A stretch of 64,000 bases of DNA from Arcanobacterium haemolyticum DSM 20595 (GTDB lineage: Bacteria; Actinomycetota; Actinomycetes; Actinomycetales; Actinomycetaceae): assembly GCF_000092365.1 (NCBI RefSeq), contig NC_014218.1, forward strand, positions 248,001-312,000. Direction: 5' to 3'. How positions within the stretch are numbered: the first letter of the stretch is position 1; each line of letters opens with the position of its first letter. The notes beneath the pieces were generated by a model. It made no database searches. It saw only the letters and a list, made by a program, of their open reading frames with translations, and was not told where the DNA came from. The translations under genes were made by a program, and so were the position numbers. Below are positions 18,121 through 28,006 of this stretch, piece by piece.

Positions 18121-18957
18121 ATGGCACCAATGTCCCCTCGTGAGCCGTTCCTGTGGAAGAATAGCGATGTGAGTATTGAAGATCAACAGGTTACGGGCAC
18201 GGCGTTGGTGCCGGTGCCGGTGAACACTCCTTTGACAGAGATTATGGAGCGCCGGGCGGCGTATGCTCGGGCGTTGCTTGGTATTTATGGTGCTACGTCG
18301 TTGGCGGTGGGGGCTGTGTTTGGCCCGTATGCTATTGCGGCGGCGGTGGCGATTATGAGTGGTTTGTTGATTGCGGGTTGGCCGTATTTGTTGGGGTTGC
18401 CGAATAAGGTGATTCCGCAGGTTTTCCTGTCCCTGCTTGCGCTTGCTCTTATTGTTACAGCGTTGTTTGGCACGCTTGCACATTCGACTATCGTGGCTGC
18501 CGTCGGTGTGATTGGCGCGTTTGTTGCGGAGATGTTTCGTGGTCACGGGCGGGCGCGGTTGATTGAGCAACTGTCTGGTGGTTTTGCTGGTGCGGTTGTA
18601 TTGGTGTCGGGTTCGTTGTGGATTCATGCGTTGCGTTCGCATGGCAAGAATGTGGTGATTGTTGCGGCGGTGTCGTTGGCGATTGTTGCGTTGATGCATG
18701 CGTTTGATTCGCGGGCTGCGCGTGTTGCGGGGTTTGTGAATGGTGTGGCGTTTGCGATGGGGTTTGGTTATGTGACCCGCTTGCCGTATGAGTCTGCGGC
18801 ACTGATTGGTTTGGCTGCGGCGGGAGCGTATTTGTTGACGTCGCGTGCGGTGGAGAATTTGCCGCGTCCGTCGCCTGCGTTGAATGGTGTTGCACGTGCG
18901 ATGATTCCGCTGTTAGCTGTAGGTGTGGTTGGTTTTGTGGTGGCGGCGCAACTTTAG
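18121..18957 (+). CDS. Multi-pass membrane protein of unknown function
   Basis: Protein of 278 residues with about eight hydrophobic helices after a 45-residue cytoplasmic N-terminus; the loop MFRGHGRARLIEQLSGGFAG separates two bundles. I cannot name a family. The ATG at 18121 is preceded by AGGAAG at 12 bases. It is 13 bp upstream of the DUF1794 gene and shares that block's G/T-ending codon preference, suggesting an operon with the following three genes. A candidate structured RNA lies in its leader. Confidence 0.7.
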   Translation: MAPMSPREPFLWKNSDVSIEDQQVTGTALVPVPVNTPLTEIMERRAAYARALLGIYGATSLAVGAVFGPYAIAAAVAIMSGLLIAGWPYLLGLPNKVIPQVFLSLLALALIVTALFGTLAHSTIVAAVGVIGAFVAEMFRGHGRARLIEQLSGGFAGAVVLVSGSLWIHALRSHGKNVVIVAAVSLAIVALMHAFDSRAARVAGFVNGVAFAMGFGYVTRLPYESAALIGLAAAGAYLLTSRAVENLPRPSPALNGVARAMIPLLAVGVVGFVVAAQL

Positions 18958-18970
18958 TTAGCCTTGTGTT

Positions 18971-19564
18971 ATGGCTATTCGACTTCCTGAAAATTTGGTT
19001 CCTGAAAATACTCCGCTCGCGTGGATGATTGATTCGTGGGTTGGGGGTGGCATTCTTGAGTATGAGAATGTTGATCCTGCGGCTTATGTTCATGAGTTGC
19101 GTTTTGATGCGTCTGATGGCGGCCCGTATCTGAAGGTTACGTCTAAGGTGTGGTTGGCTAATGAGCCGGCTAGCATTGTGGATAAGGAAGCGCCTGGCCA
19201 GGTTACGTATGATCAGTTGTCTAAGGCTGATTTGTGGATGCAGCATACTGGTTTTGTTCGGGTTAATCCTGAGGGGGCGAAGCGTGAGGATGGTTCGGTG
19301 GAACTGGAGGCTATGTTGGCTTCGCCGGTTGGTGTTTCACATGCGTGGGTTGGTTTGATTAATGGGCCGCGTTTACAGATGGTGACGGATTCTGTGATGC
19401 GTTCTGGTTCTGGTGCGCAGATTGATGCGGCTAAAGTGATGGCTGGTTCGGTTGCGTCTGATTTGTTTTATGCGGTTGATATGGCTGCGTTTGGTGCGGA
19501 GTTGCGTTCGTATATGGCTGGCCGTTTGTCGCGTACGTTTGATGGTTCGGTTGATCCTGCGTGA
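18971..19564 (+). CDS. FABP-like/nitrobindin family protein (DUF1794)
   Basis: Protein of 197 residues with the DUF1794 beta-barrel pattern: LAWMIDSWVGGGILEYENV near the N-terminus and VGVSHAWVGLINGPRLQMVTD later. Nitrobindins of this fold bind haem and nitric oxide in other organisms, but this longer actinobacterial form needs its haem ligand confirmed; the usual proximal His is not obvious to me. Its TGA overlaps the GTG start of ygfZ. The pairing with ygfZ is conserved in actinobacteria. Confidence 0.8.
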   Translation: MAIRLPENLVPENTPLAWMIDSWVGGGILEYENVDPAAYVHELRFDASDGGPYLKVTSKVWLANEPASIVDKEAPGQVTYDQLSKADLWMQHTGFVRVNPEGAKREDGSVELEAMLASPVGVSHAWVGLINGPRLQMVTDSVMRSGSGAQIDAAKVMAGSVASDLFYAVDMAAFGAELRSYMAGRLSRTFDGSVDPA

Positions 19565-20661
19565 GTGCGATTTTTGATAACGACGAACTGGTTCCTTCTC
19601 ATTTTGGCAATCCGTTTGCTGAGGAGCAGGGTTTGCGTGCTGGACGCGCGTTTTCGTTGCTGGATTGGGATGTTGTTCGGGTGGCGGGCGCGGATTGTGC
19701 ACGGTTGTTGCATGTGATTTCGTCGCGTGATTTTGAGCGTGTGGCACCTGGCACGTCTACTGAGATGCTGGTGTTGGATGCGAATGGTCATGTTGCGCAT
19801 GCGGCTGGTGCCGTGGTTGCGGATGATGCGATCTGGCTGTTGACTGATCGTGGCTTGGGTCAGGCGTTGGTTGATCATATTGTGAAGATGCGTTTTATGA
19901 TGCGTGTTGAGGCTGATGTGGTTGACGCGGTGGCCGTGGGCGCGTTGGTTGATGTTCCGGGGTCTGTTTGTGATGTGGCGTTGGCTGTTTGGCAGGATCC
20001 GTGGCCGGTGACCGCTCCGGGAGGCGCGCATTATGGTGTTGCGGATGAGGATCATCCTGCATTTGGCCGGACGTGTTTTGTTGCGATTGCGCCGCGTGAC
20101 GCCCAGGATAGTGTGGTTTCGGCTTTTAAGGCAGCTGGTTTTGCGCCGGCTGGGAAGATTGCGTGGGAAGCTGCGCGGGTCGCGGATTGGCGCCCGTCGT
20201 TTAGTCACGAGGGGGCACAGGGTGTGCTTCCGCATGAGGTGGATTGGCTTCGTACTGCGGTTCATACAGCGAAGGGTTGTTACCCTGGCCAGGAGACTGT
20301 GGCTAAGTTGGTGAATTTGGGTAAGCCTCCGCGGCGTTTGGCGTTTCTGTATCTTGAGGGCGGAGAGGAGTTGCCGCCTGTTGGGTGCGAGGTGACGTTG
20401 GATTCTCGCGTTGCGGGTGTGGTGACGTCGGTTGCACGTTCTGCCGACGACGGGCCTATCGCTCTTGCCTTGCTCAAGCGGAATGTGCCGGCGGATGCTG
20501 TGGTGACTGTGGGTGATTTTGTTGCGTCTCAGGTTGAGATCGTGAAGCGTGAGGGTAAATCATCTATTTCTCCGGAGGTTCGGCCTGGTACTGGGTTGAA
20601 TTCGCGCCGTTTGGGTGGTCCGGCTCCTGCGATGTCGTCTAAGTCGCTGGGTGGTAAGTGA
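19561..20661 (+). CDS. ygfZ: Folate-binding YgfZ/GcvT-like protein
   Basis: Protein of 366 residues in the YgfZ family, which uses tetrahydrofolate to support iron-sulfur cluster enzymes. The hallmark KGCYPGQE is intact (HTAKGCYPGQETVAKLVNLG), preceded by the GcvT-fold region with RLLHVISSRDF. The GTG start overlaps the previous stop, and its own TGA overlaps the dtd ATG, so translation is coupled through the set. The C-terminal 25 residues are Gly/Pro-rich and look disordered. Confidence 0.92.
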   Translation: MSAIFDNDELVPSHFGNPFAEEQGLRAGRAFSLLDWDVVRVAGADCARLLHVISSRDFERVAPGTSTEMLVLDANGHVAHAAGAVVADDAIWLLTDRGLGQALVDHIVKMRFMMRVEADVVDAVAVGALVDVPGSVCDVALAVWQDPWPVTAPGGAHYGVADEDHPAFGRTCFVAIAPRDAQDSVVSAFKAAGFAPAGKIAWEAARVADWRPSFSHEGAQGVLPHEVDWLRTAVHTAKGCYPGQETVAKLVNLGKPPRRLAFLYLEGGEELPPVGCEVTLDSRVAGVVTSVARSADDGPIALALLKRNVPADAVVTVGDFVASQVEIVKREGKSSISPEVRPGTGLNSRRLGGPAPAMSSKSLGGK

Positions 20662-21125
20662 TGCGTGCTGTTATTCAGCGGGTGGAACGAGCCAGTGTGA
20701 CTGTGACGGATGACGATGGTAACCCCAGCGTCGTCGGGAAAATTAATACCGGACTTGCCGTGCTGGTGGGCGTGACTCACACGGATACGGCCGCTCAAGT
20801 GGAAAAATTGGCGCGAAAGATTGCGCAACTGAAAATTTTACGTAACCCGGAGGGCGCCGATGGCCCGAAGGATCGGGTGAGCGCGCTGGAAGCCGGGGCG
20901 GGAGTTCTGCTGGTATCGCAGTTTACGCTGTATGCGGATGCCCGGAAGGGAACGAAGCCGTCGTGGTCGCATGCTGCGCCGGGAGACGTGGCGGAACTAC
21001 TCTTCAACCAACTCGTTGACGCGGTTCGGGGCTATGGCCTGGAAGTTCATACCGGAGAGTTCGGCGCCATGATGGCTGTGGAACTGGTCAATGACGGCCC
21101 ATTAACGATTATTTTAGATATTTAA
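20661..21125 (+). CDS. dtd: D-aminoacyl-tRNA deacylase
   Basis: Protein of 154 residues that hydrolyses D-aminoacyl-tRNA (and Gly-tRNA-Ala) in the cytoplasm. It begins MRAVIQRVERASVTV, contains the catalytic SQFTLYADARKGTKPSW and the Gly-cisPro-type motif region as NDGPLTIILD. I use the ATG at 20661, which overlaps the ygfZ stop, rather than the GTG three bases earlier. Confidence 0.95.
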   Translation: MRAVIQRVERASVTVTDDDGNPSVVGKINTGLAVLVGVTHTDTAAQVEKLARKIAQLKILRNPEGADGPKDRVSALEAGAGVLLVSQFTLYADARKGTKPSWSHAAPGDVAELLFNQLVDAVRGYGLEVHTGEFGAMMAVELVNDGPLTIILDI

Positions 21126-21212
21126 GTCATGCCTGTGGCGAACGGGCTACGTTTCTGTGGCTCGGACTCGCTAAGGTAGGTGGCAGTTACATTTATTAAA
21201 GGAGTCTGCACA

Positions 21213-23834
21213 TTGTTTGAAAGGTTCACTGACCGCGCACGTAGAGTGATCGTGCTTGCGCAGGAAGAGGCACGTAACCTCAAGCACAACTACCTTGGCA
21301 CTGAACACATTCTGCTTGGCCTGATTAAGGAAGGCGAAGGCGTGGCCGCGAAGGCACTGGAAGCACTGGGTGTTTCGTTTGATGCCGTTCGTGATCAGGT
21401 TGTGGAAATTATTGGTGAGGGGCAGGAACAGCCATCTGGACATATTCCATTCACTCCGCGTGCCAAGAAGGTGTTGGAATACGCGATGCGTGAAGGCCTC
21501 CAACTGGGCCATTCCTACATTGGTACGGAACACTTGCTGTTGGGCTTATGCCGCGAACAGGAAGGCGTTGCTGCACAGGTGTTGGTGAAGCTGGATGCTG
21601 ATTTGCCGAAGGTGCGCCAGCAGGTTACTCAGCTTCTTTCTGGTTACCAGGGCAAGGAAGCTGTTGGCGTTGGTGGCGGTGGCCCGCGTGAAGGCGTGAA
21701 GGCTGGTTCTACGATTTTGGATCAGTTTGGCCGGAATCTTACGCAGTCTGCGCGTGAAAACAAGCTTGATCCGGTGATTGGCCGCCACATGGAAACTCAG
21801 CGTGTGATGCAGGTTCTCTCCCGCCGAAACAAGAACAACCCTGTTCTGATTGGTGAACCGGGGGTTGGTAAGACTGCCGTTGTGGAAGGATTGGCTCAGG
21901 CGATTGCGCATGGTGATGTTCCTGAAACCTTGAAGGATAAGCAGTTGTATTCGCTGGATATGGGTTCGCTGGTTGCGGGTTCCCGGTATCGTGGCGATTT
22001 CGAAGAGCGTATGAAGAAGATCTTGAAGGAGATCAATACGCGCGGCGATATCGTGCTGTTTATTGATGAAATCCATACGCTTGTTGGTGCGGGTGCGGCG
22101 GAAGGCGCGCTGGATGCGGCGTCGCTGTTGAAGCCGATGATGGCCCGTGGCGAACTTCAGGTGATTGGTGCTACCACGCTTGATGAATACCGTAAGCATA
22201 TTGAAAAAGATGCTGCGTTGGAGCGCCGTTTCCAGCCTATCCAGGTGGAGCAGCCGTCTGTTAAGGAAACGATCGCGATTCTGGAAGGTTTGCGCGATCG
22301 CTATGAAGCGTTCCATCGCGTGACCATCACTGACGAAGCTTTGGAAGCCGCTGCCACCATGGCAGATCGGTACATTAATGATCGGTTCTTGCCGGATAAG
22401 GCAATCGATTTGATTGATGAAGCCGGTGCTCGGTTGGCGATTCGGAAGATGACTGCGCCACCAGAACTGCGTGAGCTTGATGAAGAAATCGCTGATGTGA
22501 AGCGCCAGAAGGAAGCTGCTATTGATGGGCAGGATTTCGAAAAGGCTGCTGCATTGCGCGATCAGGAGCAACAGTTGACTGAAAAGCGTGCCGAACGTGA
22601 TAAGGCATGGCGTGAAGGTGATCTGGATGTTGTTGCCGTGGTCGATGAGGATCTGATTTCTGAAGTCCTCTCTATGGCTACTGGTATCCCGGTGTTCAAG
22701 TTGACTGAAGCCGAATCTGCCAAGTTGCTGCGTATGGAAGAAGAGCTCCATAAGCGTGTTATTGGCCAGAGCGAAGCGGTTACTGCTCTTTCGCAGGCGA
22801 TTCGCCGTACGCGCGCTGGTTTGAAGGATCCAAACCGTCCAGGTGGTTCGTTTATTTTTGCTGGCCCAACTGGTGTTGGTAAAACCGAATTGGCTAAGGC
22901 ATTGGCTGAATTTCTGTTCGGTGATGAAGATGCGTTGATTACCTTAGATATGTCTGAGTTCCAGGAAAAGCACACTGTTTCGCGCTTGTTCGGTGCCCCT
23001 CCGGGATATGTTGGCTACGATGAAGGTGGCCAGTTGACCGAGAAGGTCCGCCGTAAGCCGTTCTCTGTTGTTTTGTTCGATGAGGTGGAAAAGGCTCACC
23101 AGGATCTGTTCAATTCGTTGTTGCAGATTTTGGAAGAAGGCCGTTTGACTGATTCTCAGGGCCGCGTGGTGGACTTCAAGAACACGGTGATTATCATGAC
23201 CACCAACTTGGGTACCAAGGACATCGCCAAGGGCGTGGCCACTGGTTTCCAGTTTGACGGGGATCAAACTAGCTCTTACGAACGCATGAAATTGCGTGTG
23301 AACGATGAGTTGAAGAACCACTTCCGCCCAGAGTTCTTGAACCGTGTTGATGACATCATCGTGTTCCCGCAGCTCCAGAAGCCAGAAATCTTGCAGATCG
23401 TGGATCTGATGATTGCCAAATTGGGTGCTCGTTTGGCTGATCAGGGCATGGGCATTGTGCTTACTGATAAGGCAAAGAACCTGCTTGCTGATCGTGGTTA
23501 CGATCCAGTGTTGGGCGCGCGACCATTGCGCCGTGCAATCCAGCGCGATATTGAAGATGAGCTCTCGGAGAAGCTGCTCTTTGGCGAGTTCCGTAGTGGG
23601 CAGACCATCGTTGTGGACGTGAATGAAGACAACATTCCAATGTCCTTCACATTCACGGGCCAGGATTCGGATTATCGCCTGCCAGAGGGCGTGCAGCCGG
23701 CTCCAGAAGCGGCAGAGATCAACGGATTGGCTCAGCCAACTACGATCGTGCCGGAAGGCGATGCGGCTGAAGATGCTGAGGGTGCTTCTGACGTTCACAG
23801 GCCGGACCCTGGCACGTCTACGCTTGAATCCTAA
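21213..23834 (+). CDS. clpC: ATP-dependent Clp protease ATPase subunit ClpC
   Basis: AAA+ unfoldase of 873 residues that feeds ClpP in the cytoplasm. Order: double Clp-N repeat, D1 with Walker A GEPGVGKT (214-221), a UVR-containing middle domain ([22 protein letters not shown]), D2 with GPTGVGKT (551-558), and a C-terminal ClpB-D2 small domain followed by an acidic tail. The family always begins [18 protein letters not shown], so the start is the TTG at 21213; AAAGGAG lies eight bases upstream. Earlier in-frame codons would add an unnatural extension. Monocistronic, closed by a strong terminator. Confidence 0.96.
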   Translation: MFERFTDRARRVIVLAQEEARNLKHNYLGTEHILLGLIKEGEGVAAKALEALGVSFDAVRDQVVEIIGEGQEQPSGHIPFTPRAKKVLEYAMREGLQLGHSYIGTEHLLLGLCREQEGVAAQVLVKLDADLPKVRQQVTQLLSGYQGKEAVGVGGGGPREGVKAGSTILDQFGRNLTQSARENKLDPVIGRHMETQRVMQVLSRRNKNNPVLIGEPGVGKTAVVEGLAQAIAHGDVPETLKDKQLYSLDMGSLVAGSRYRGDFEERMKKILKEINTRGDIVLFIDEIHTLVGAGAAEGALDAASLLKPMMARGELQVIGATTLDEYRKHIEKDAALERRFQPIQVEQPSVKETIAILEGLRDRYEAFHRVTITDEALEAAATMADRYINDRFLPDKAIDLIDEAGARLAIRKMTAPPELRELDEEIADVKRQKEAAIDGQDFEKAAALRDQEQQLTEKRAERDKAWREGDLDVVAVVDEDLISEVLSMATGIPVFKLTEAESAKLLRMEEELHKRVIGQSEAVTALSQAIRRTRAGLKDPNRPGGSFIFAGPTGVGKTELAKALAEFLFGDEDALITLDMSEFQEKHTVSRLFGAPPGYVGYDEGGQLTEKVRRKPFSVVLFDEVEKAHQDLFNSLLQILEEGRLTDSQGRVVDFKNTVIIMTTNLGTKDIAKGVATGFQFDGDQTSSYERMKLRVNDELKNHFRPEFLNRVDDIIVFPQLQKPEILQIVDLMIAKLGARLADQGMGIVLTDKAKNLLADRGYDPVLGARPLRRAIQRDIEDELSEKLLFGEFRSGQTIVVDVNEDNIPMSFTFTGQDSDYRLPEGVQPAPEAAEINGLAQPTTIVPEGDAAEDAEGASDVHRPDPGTSTLES

Positions 23835-23855
23835 TTCGTTCGGCCGCTAGGCCTA

Positions 23856-23887
23856 GGCAGGGCGGGGTAATCCCCGCCCTGCCTTTA
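23856..23887 (+). terminator. Terminator of clpC
   Basis: Perfect 12-bp GC-rich stem GGCAGGGCGGGG with a TAAT loop, followed by TTTA. Confidence 0.88.
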
Positions 23888-24468
23888 GTTATAGACGGCA
23901 CAGTTTGGCTTGCGTAGCGTGCGTACCTTTTCTGCTTCGTATACTCTTAGGTTTCTGGATAAAATTACAGTCAAACGCGACTTCCCAGGTGAGGATGCCC
24001 TTATATTTTAGAGATCTCTGATTTTATCTGGGAAAATTCTCAGTTTTTTGGGACTTTATGCAAAATTAGATGCTGTCTCTTTTAGTAAAAATGAAATAAA
24101 AGTTACATTTATCTATTTTGGGCGTAAAAGAACATTATATATGATTTATGTCATTGAAAATTAAAATCCCATATCAAGTAGCAAATTCTGTTCTATCTAC
24201 GTCCTTTCGCATATTTGAAATGGCGACTTTACGCCATCGGTGTGATAAAAAGTTACTGTATTCAGAATGGGCCTTATGACCGGTCTTGCATAATTTTGCA
24301 AAAATTTGCAGGGCGAGGATCTCATAAGTCTCAAGTGCAAGAATGCTGTTCACTCATCCTTATTTTTGGTTTAGCAGGATCTTTATGCCGATCTGATTCT
24401 TTCCGAAAAGTGGATGGCACTCACTTAAGCCACAGGTGTTCTTCGTGGCTCAAGAAACAGGAGAAACA
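23888..24468. other. AT-rich leader region upstream of the pilus operon
   Basis: No gene is apparent in these 581 bp. Base composition drops sharply compared with both sides, especially 24000-24330. A TTTGCA motif recurs (ATAATTTTGCAAAAATTTGCA-like palindrome at about 24289-24310). It presumably holds the promoter and regulatory sites of the pilus operon; I cannot place a -10/-35 pair with confidence. Confidence 0.5.
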
Positions 24469-26094
24469 ATGTTTAATAAGTTGCGCAAGATGGCTGTTGT
24501 TGCTGTCACTGCTGGCGCATTGATGCTGGGCGGCGTTGGTGCTGCCTATGCCGTACCGGATTCGATCGTTGATGCTGATGCGACGGGTTCTATCTACCTG
24601 ACGAAGTACGACGACGCGGCTGGCAAGAAGGATGCTGACGGCACGAAGCAGAATGTCGCAGCTACGCCTATCATCGGCATCGAGTTCACGTTGACGCCGA
24701 TTACCGGCATCGACTTCTCGAAGAACGAGGACCTGAAGAAGGCTGCTGCGCTTGATGCGGCTAAGCTCGCCGCTGGTGAGCTACCTGAGGGCATTAACCT
24801 GGACAAGGCTCAGGCGAGCGTGGAGGTGACCGCTGAAGGCGGCAAGATTCACTGGCGAGGTCTGAAGGTTGGCGCTTACCTGCTCCAGGAGACGAAGTCA
24901 AAGGCTGCGGACGGTAAGACCTACAAGGCTGCTGCTCCGTCGATCGTGTTCATTCCGACCACGGATCCGAAGAATCAGACCAGCTGGATCATGGACGAAG
25001 AGGGTAACGATAAGTATGCCGTTTACGTCTACCCCAAGAACTCCCTTGATGAGAACGTCAAGAAGGTTGTTGACAAGGACGTGCACGCTGGTGGCGACGT
25101 CACCTTCTCGGTGGAGGCCTCTATGCCGAGCCCGAACAAGGACGAGAAGATCAACGATTTCGCGTTCTACGACAAGCTTGATCCGGCCCTCGATATCAAT
25201 GGCAAGGACAATGACGTCACCGTTCAGGTTGGCGACAAGACGCTGGCCAAGGGGCAGCACTTCACCGTCACGATTAAGGACGGAACTCAGGATGAGCTCT
25301 GGGTGGTTCTCACCCCTGCTGGCCTCGAGGAGGCAACCAATGCCAAGGCAACGAACGCTGGCGCTAAGGCCGTCATGACGTTCAAGGCTAAGGTCCTCAA
25401 GGCTGCTGTGGTTCCGAATCAGGCCCAGGTCTACAAGAACACCGGCAAGGGCGAAGGTACTGTGAAGCCGGGCGAGACTCCGAAGGAACCTTGGGAGAAG
25501 ACCAACACCACCGTTTCCGCGTGGGGCAAGATCAAGATCCAGAAGAAGGACGAGGCTGGAAACGCACTTGACGGTGCCGTGTTCGAGCTCTACCAGTGTG
25601 GCGCCGATAAGAATGGCAAGCCCACGGTGACTGGCAACCCGATCAAGGTTGGCGAGAAGACTGAGTTCACCGACCAGGGCAAGAAGGATGGCATCATCGA
25701 GATTGATGGTATCCACGTGACCGACGTGGCAGATAATGGCACCGTTAAGCTGCCGGAATACTGCATCGTTGAGAAGAAGGCCCCCGCGAAGTACGAACTT
25801 CGCCACGATCCGATCAAGGTGAATGTCGCGCTGGGCGGCATCACCAAGGCAACTGAGAAGTTTGAATACGACGTGAATGGCGTTCTCACGAGCTACTCGA
25901 ACTCTGGCCCGCTGACCGAACTGTTCACCATGGATGGCTCGACGATCAACGTCGCCACCGACGTCGTCAACATCCCGGTCAAGCCGAAGCTGCCGATGAC
26001 CGGTGGCGCCGGTGTTGCCCTCTTCGGCTTCCTTGGTCTTGCCATCATCGGCGGCGGTGTTTACGCAGCTAAGCGCAACACCAAGAAGGCCTAA
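24469..26094 (+). CDS. Major pilin, SpaA-type isopeptide-forming fimbrial subunit
   Basis: Protein of 541 residues, the likely shaft subunit of sortase-assembled pili. A signal peptide ends near AYA (28). The pilin motif VYVYPKN (185-191) supplies Lys190 for polymerisation; an E-box-like YCIVEKKAPAKYEL holds Glu435, and LPMTG (508-512) precedes a hydrophobic helix and basic tail. Two Cna-B-like isopeptide domains are implied. GGAGAAAC precedes the ATG at 24469. The sortase gene follows after 196 bp containing hairpins, consistent with higher pilin than sortase expression. Confidence 0.92.
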   Translation: MFNKLRKMAVVAVTAGALMLGGVGAAYAVPDSIVDADATGSIYLTKYDDAAGKKDADGTKQNVAATPIIGIEFTLTPITGIDFSKNEDLKKAAALDAAKLAAGELPEGINLDKAQASVEVTAEGGKIHWRGLKVGAYLLQETKSKAADGKTYKAAAPSIVFIPTTDPKNQTSWIMDEEGNDKYAVYVYPKNSLDENVKKVVDKDVHAGGDVTFSVEASMPSPNKDEKINDFAFYDKLDPALDINGKDNDVTVQVGDKTLAKGQHFTVTIKDGTQDELWVVLTPAGLEEATNAKATNAGAKAVMTFKAKVLKAAVVPNQAQVYKNTGKGEGTVKPGETPKEPWEKTNTTVSAWGKIKIQKKDEAGNALDGAVFELYQCGADKNGKPTVTGNPIKVGEKTEFTDQGKKDGIIEIDGIHVTDVADNGTVKLPEYCIVEKKAPAKYELRHDPIKVNVALGGITKATEKFEYDVNGVLTSYSNSGPLTELFTMDGSTINVATDVVNIPVKPKLPMTGGAGVALFGFLGLAIIGGGVYAAKRNTKKA

Positions 26095-26188
26095 GTTCGC
26101 GAAGACGAGCGCAGGTTACGTGCCCGTTAGCGGGCAGTAGCACGCACACGAATTCAACGAAGCCTAAACTTTAGGCAAAGGTGTGGGT

Positions 26189-26231
26189 GCCTCGGGGTTC
26201 GATATCCGAGCAATCGGCCGAACCCCGAGGC
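26189..26231 (+). promoter_or_regulatory. Hairpin between pilin and sortase genes
   Basis: GCCTCGGGGTTCG (26189-26201) pairs perfectly with CGAACCCCGAGGC (26219-26231) around a 17-base loop, without a following T-run. It may be a partial terminator, processing site or mRNA-stabilising structure that sets pilin to sortase ratio. Confidence 0.5.
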
Positions 26232-26290
26232 GGCCCGCTACATGAGCCGGGCCAGCCGCCCGGCACGAGTCACTACTGGAGAAGCTTTTA

Positions 26291-27289
26291 ATGCACAATA
26301 CCCAGGCCACAGTGGAACCTAAGCTCGAAAGACAAGCTGAGGTGCCCGCCCGGCTCAAGAAGAACGGCATGCTCATGCCGATTTTTGTGGTGCTCATCGG
26401 CATCACCGTGCTTCTCTACCCAGTTATCGCCACGCAGTGGAATAACATTCAGCAACAAGAAGTTGCCAGCGAATACAAGAGTTTCGTGAAGGAAGCTGAC
26501 ACCTCTGAGCTCGAGGCTTCCCTCGAGCGTGCTCACGAGTACAACAAGAATCGTACGGTGGGTCCTATTCTTGATCCGTGGACGGCCCGTCTGTCCGATG
26601 ACAACGAGCCATTCAAAGAGTACTTGCACCAGCTCGACCTGTCGGGGACGATGGCGCGTATAGTGATTCCGTCGATCCACGTTGATCTGCCTGTTTTCCA
26701 CGGAACTCGCCCTGACACTCTTGAGCAGGGCGTCGGCCACCTCTTTGGCACCGACCTGCCAATTGGCGGGAAGAATACACACTCGGTACTAACCGGACAC
26801 ACTGGCCTACAGACGGCCACACTGTTCGACAACCTGAAGAATGTCAAGGAAGGCGACTCCATCTACATCGACGTATACGGGCAGAAGCTGCGCTACGTCG
26901 TCTATGGCACAGAAGTAGTCCTGCCTGAAGACGCGCAAAACCTATATAAGGTCGAGGGTAAGGACCTCCTGACCTTAATCACCTGCACACCATACGGCAT
27001 TAACTCCCACCGCCTCCTCGTCCACGCCGAGCGTGCCCCGATGGACGAGCAAGCCGCCCAAGAGCTTGATGAAGCCTCCGGTTTCACTCTCCAGTGGTGG
27101 ATGTGGTTGTTTATCGCGGGCGCTGTGCTCGCCATGCTTGCCCTAATTTGGTACGTGCGCAAGAGCAGGCGGCAGGTGGACGACGCCGTCGTCGCACCCG
27201 AACCCGCAACCACAGCTGGTACTACCACCGCCAGCGACTCAGACCAATTCAACGACATTATTTTCGGCACCCAAGGAGAGCATGAATGA
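26291..27289 (+). CDS. srtC: Class C (pilus-assembly) sortase
   Basis: Membrane transpeptidase of 332 residues that links pilin subunits through LPXTG Thr and pilin Lys. Catalytic residues are His170 in TGHTG, Cys232 in TLITC and Arg241 in SHRLLVHA. The class C lid motif DPW is at 95-97. Helices at about 30-50 and 266-288 flank the catalytic domain, the usual class C topology. It lies directly behind the major pilin and its TGA overlaps the ATG of the minor pilin gene. Confidence 0.95.
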   Translation: MHNTQATVEPKLERQAEVPARLKKNGMLMPIFVVLIGITVLLYPVIATQWNNIQQQEVASEYKSFVKEADTSELEASLERAHEYNKNRTVGPILDPWTARLSDDNEPFKEYLHQLDLSGTMARIVIPSIHVDLPVFHGTRPDTLEQGVGHLFGTDLPIGGKNTHSVLTGHTGLQTATLFDNLKNVKEGDSIYIDVYGQKLRYVVYGTEVVLPEDAQNLYKVEGKDLLTLITCTPYGINSHRLLVHAERAPMDEQAAQELDEASGFTLQWWMWLFIAGAVLAMLALIWYVRKSRRQVDDAVVAPEPATTAGTTTASDSDQFNDIIFGTQGEHE

Positions 27290-28005
27290 GAACCTCGAAG
27301 GGCCTAGCTACGGGAAGCCTCGTGCTTGTTTCAGCATTAGGGCTGACGGTGGGCACGCAGGCCGCTTACGCCCAGCCTGTGATTGGAGATACGGAAAACG
27401 TGCCGGCGCAGGTGAGTTGCGAGTCAACGTCGTTGACAATCACTCTGCCCAAGCCAAACCCGTTCGATCAGCCGTCTCCGGGTGACCTGCCCGAACCGAC
27501 CGGCGCCGGTTTCAAAATCACTGTCCAACAGGTTAAGGGCGTGGATTTGACGTCGTTCGCGGGTTGGGACGGCATAGATAAGATGACCACCGACGAGGCG
27601 AAGGCTCGCGGATTTGTTGGCGAGCCGCACGTCGGCCTCACGAACGCCCAGGCCTCAGTGTCGTTTAAGGGCCTTCCCATTGGTCTTTACATGGTTTCGG
27701 GGGTTGCCCCGGAAGATCCTCACTACAAGCTTTCCCACCTTGACCCCTTCCTCGTCAGCGTGCCGCTCGGGGCTGGTGACACGTGGGATTGCGCAGTGAA
27801 TATTCAGGCCAAGACACACTACTCGGCAGAGCCTAAACCTGTACCGACACCGCCGACGCCGACTCCTCCCGAACCGCCCCAGCCTCCACGGCCACCGCTT
27901 TCACATACGGGTGCCGCGGTGATGGCACTTGGTGGAGCGAGCCTGGCACTGCTGGGTACAGGAACGATGCTGGTGCGCGTAAGGCGCGAAAAGGAAGTGA
28001 AATAA
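27286..28005 (+). CDS. Minor pilin-like surface protein with LSHTG sorting signal
   Basis: Protein of 239 residues with a signal peptide ending near AYA (residue 28), a single compact domain containing TGAGFKITVQQVKGVDL and ASVSFKGLPIGLYMVSGVAP (Cna-B-like), then a proline-rich stalk (about 178-203) and a variant sorting signal LSHTG (205-209) before a helix and basic tail. It is probably the basal or minor pilin of the locus. Coupled to the sortase gene by ATGA; the adhesin gene starts one base after its stop. The deviation from LPXTG is worth noting. Confidence 0.8.
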   Translation: MRTSKGLATGSLVLVSALGLTVGTQAAYAQPVIGDTENVPAQVSCESTSLTITLPKPNPFDQPSPGDLPEPTGAGFKITVQQVKGVDLTSFAGWDGIDKMTTDEAKARGFVGEPHVGLTNAQASVSFKGLPIGLYMVSGVAPEDPHYKLSHLDPFLVSVPLGAGDTWDCAVNIQAKTHYSAEPKPVPTPPTPTPPEPPQPPRPPLSHTGAAVMALGGASLALLGTGTMLVRVRREKEVK

Positions 28006-28006
28006 C

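Noticed and set aside
21546-22751. 401-codon open frame antisense to clpC
   Set aside because: It is the shadow of the strongly conserved clpC frame; the translated sequence has no recognisable domain and no ribosome binding site.
24898-25806. 302-codon open frame antisense to the major pilin
   Set aside because: Mirror of Lys/Asp-rich pilin codons; no start signal or domain.
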